A stretch of DNA of 5,564 nt from Acetobacteraceae bacterium (GTDB lineage: Bacteria; Pseudomonadota; Alphaproteobacteria; Acetobacterales; Acetobacteraceae). The notes beneath the pieces are model-generated. The model ran no database searches. It saw nothing but the letters and a program-made list of their open reading frames with translations, and was not told where the DNA came from. The position numbers were made by a program, and so were the translations under genes. Of this stretch, positions 4,530 to 5,564 are shown in pieces (position 1 is the first letter of the stretch; each line of letters begins with the position of its first letter). The stretch spans positions 1 through 5,564 of the forward strand of contig JAFAHH010000414.1 of NCBI GenBank assembly GCA_019237355.1, in the 5' to 3' direction.

Positions 4530-5564
4530 ATGCAGCGGGAATCAATGGAGTTCGACGTTTTGGTTGTGGGCGGCGGGCCGGCCGGCCTGGCCGCAGCGAT
4601 CCGGCTGAAGCAGTTGTCGGCGGAGCGTAACCATGACGTCAGCGTCTGCCTGATCGAGAAGGGCGCAGAGATTGGCGCCCACATCCTGTCTGGGGCAGTG
4701 ATAGACCCGCGGGCGATCAACGAATTGATGCCGGATTGGAAGGAGAGAGGCGCGCCGATCAGGACACCGGTGCAAGAGGACCGCTTCCTCTTCCTCTCCG
4801 AGCGCGGCGGCCGGCGGGTACCCAGCGTGTTCCTGCCTGGCTGTTTCACTAATCACGGCAACTACATCGTAAGCCTCGGCGAGGTCTGCCGCTGGCTCGG
4901 CAAGCAAGCAGAAGAGCTCGGGGTCGAACTCTATCCCGGCTTCGCCGGCGCCGAGGTGCTTTATGACGAGGGCGGCGCGGTGCAAGGGGTCGCGACCGGC
5001 GACATGGGCATCGGCCGCGACGGCAAGCCCACCGACGCCTATCAACCGGGCATGAATCTCATTGCGAAATACACTTTATTCGCCGAGGGCTGCCGGGGAC
5101 ATCTGGGCAAGCGACTCGAGGAACGATTTCGGCTGCGCGACGGGCGCGACCCTCAGGTCTATGGCATCGGGATCAAGGAACTTTGGGAGGTCAAGCCAGA
5201 ACAGCATCAGGCCGGACTGGTGATGCACACCGCAGGCTGGCCGCTCGATGCCAAGACCTATGGCGGCTCCTTTCTCTATCACGCCGAAAACAACCAGGTT
5301 GCCGCCGGCTTCGTGGTGGGGCTGAATTACAGCAATCCTTATTTGTCGCCTTTCGAAGAATTTCAGCGATACAAGACGCATCCCTGGGTCCGCGGCTTCT
5401 TCGAAGGCGGTAGGCGCATCAGCTATGGGGCCCGGGCGATCACGGCAGGCGGCCACCAGGCGCTGCCGAAGCTCGTGTTCCCTGGAGGGGCGCTGATCGG
5501 CGATGATGCCGGCTTCTTGAATGCCTCGCGGATCAAGGGCTCGCATAGCGCCATCAAGTCGGGA
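4530..5564 (+). CDS. Electron transfer flavoprotein-ubiquinone oxidoreductase, N-terminal 345 residues (runs off the right edge)
   Basis: This enzyme takes electrons from reduced ETF and passes them to ubiquinone at the inner face of the cytoplasmic membrane, linking acyl-CoA dehydrogenases to respiration. The fragment begins with a Rossmann FAD site VVGGGPAGLA (12-21; G14-x-G16-x-x-G19), E43 at the end of strand 2, and GAHILSGAV (49-57). Further on are AEGCRG (185-190), GGSFLYH (245-251, the region that contacts ubiquinone in the mammalian enzyme) and the second FAD segment FPGGALIGDDAGFLN (317-331), followed by IKGSH near the edge. Family members have about 540-560 residues, so the C-terminal third, including the 4Fe-4S cysteines, is outside. 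In many homologues the residue after LIG is Cys; here it is Asp (D325). The related geranylgeranyl reductase and FixC families share the fold, but the long contiguous match in motif order and wording favours ETF-QO. It is the third core gene of the operon and would reoxidise the ETF used by its neighbour. Confidence 0.93.
   Translation, partial: MQRESMEFDVLVVGGGPAGLAAAIRLKQLSAERNHDVSVCLIEKGAEIGAHILSGAVIDPRAINELMPDWKERGAPIRTPVQEDRFLFLSERGGRRVPSVFLPGCFTNHGNYIVSLGEVCRWLGKQAEELGVELYPGFAGAEVLYDEGGAVQGVATGDMGIGRDGKPTDAYQPGMNLIAKYTLFAEGCRGHLGKRLEERFRLRDGRDPQVYGIGIKELWEVKPEQHQAGLVMHTAGWPLDAKTYGGSFLYHAENNQVAAGFVVGLNYSNPYLSPFEEFQRYKTHPWVRGFFEGGRRISYGARAITAGGHQALPKLVFPGGALIGDDAGFLNASRIKGSHSAIKSG

Overview
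The window looks like a piece of a proteobacterial chromosome or large plasmid. Coding DNA is GC-rich (about 63% in a hand-counted sample), Shine-Dalgarno sites are strong, genes are tightly packed, and an ETF:ubiquinone oxidoreductase implies an aerobic respiratory chain. The AlkK-type ligase and DmdC/FadE-type dehydrogenase paired here are common in Alpha- and Gammaproteobacteria. An alphaproteobacterium is my best guess, held loosely.

Layout. At the left edge (1-249, minus strand) is the N-terminus of a flavin-dependent Baeyer-Villiger-type monooxygenase, cut by the window edge. A gap of roughly 550-740 bp follows with no recognised gene. It is lower in GC (about 54% over 361-660) and carries several short dyads and direct repeats. 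At its right end is a possible 66-codon small ORF (797-997) that overlaps the next gene by ATGA. Then comes a plus-strand operon: an AlkK-like fatty-acyl-CoA synthetase (994-2697), a long-type acyl-CoA dehydrogenase (2694-4484, GTG start overlapping the ligase stop) and an ETF-ubiquinone oxidoreductase (4530-5564, cut by the right edge).

Function. The three plus-strand proteins form a coherent route: carboxylic acid to acyl-CoA, first beta-oxidation dehydrogenation, then electrons from reduced ETF to ubiquinone. The divergent monooxygenase could feed this route by turning a ketone into an ester or lactone whose hydrolysis gives an acid, but that link is inferred from gene order only. The three operon proteins are familiar families. 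The least explained parts are the translationally coupled small ORF and the repeat-bearing divergent gap.
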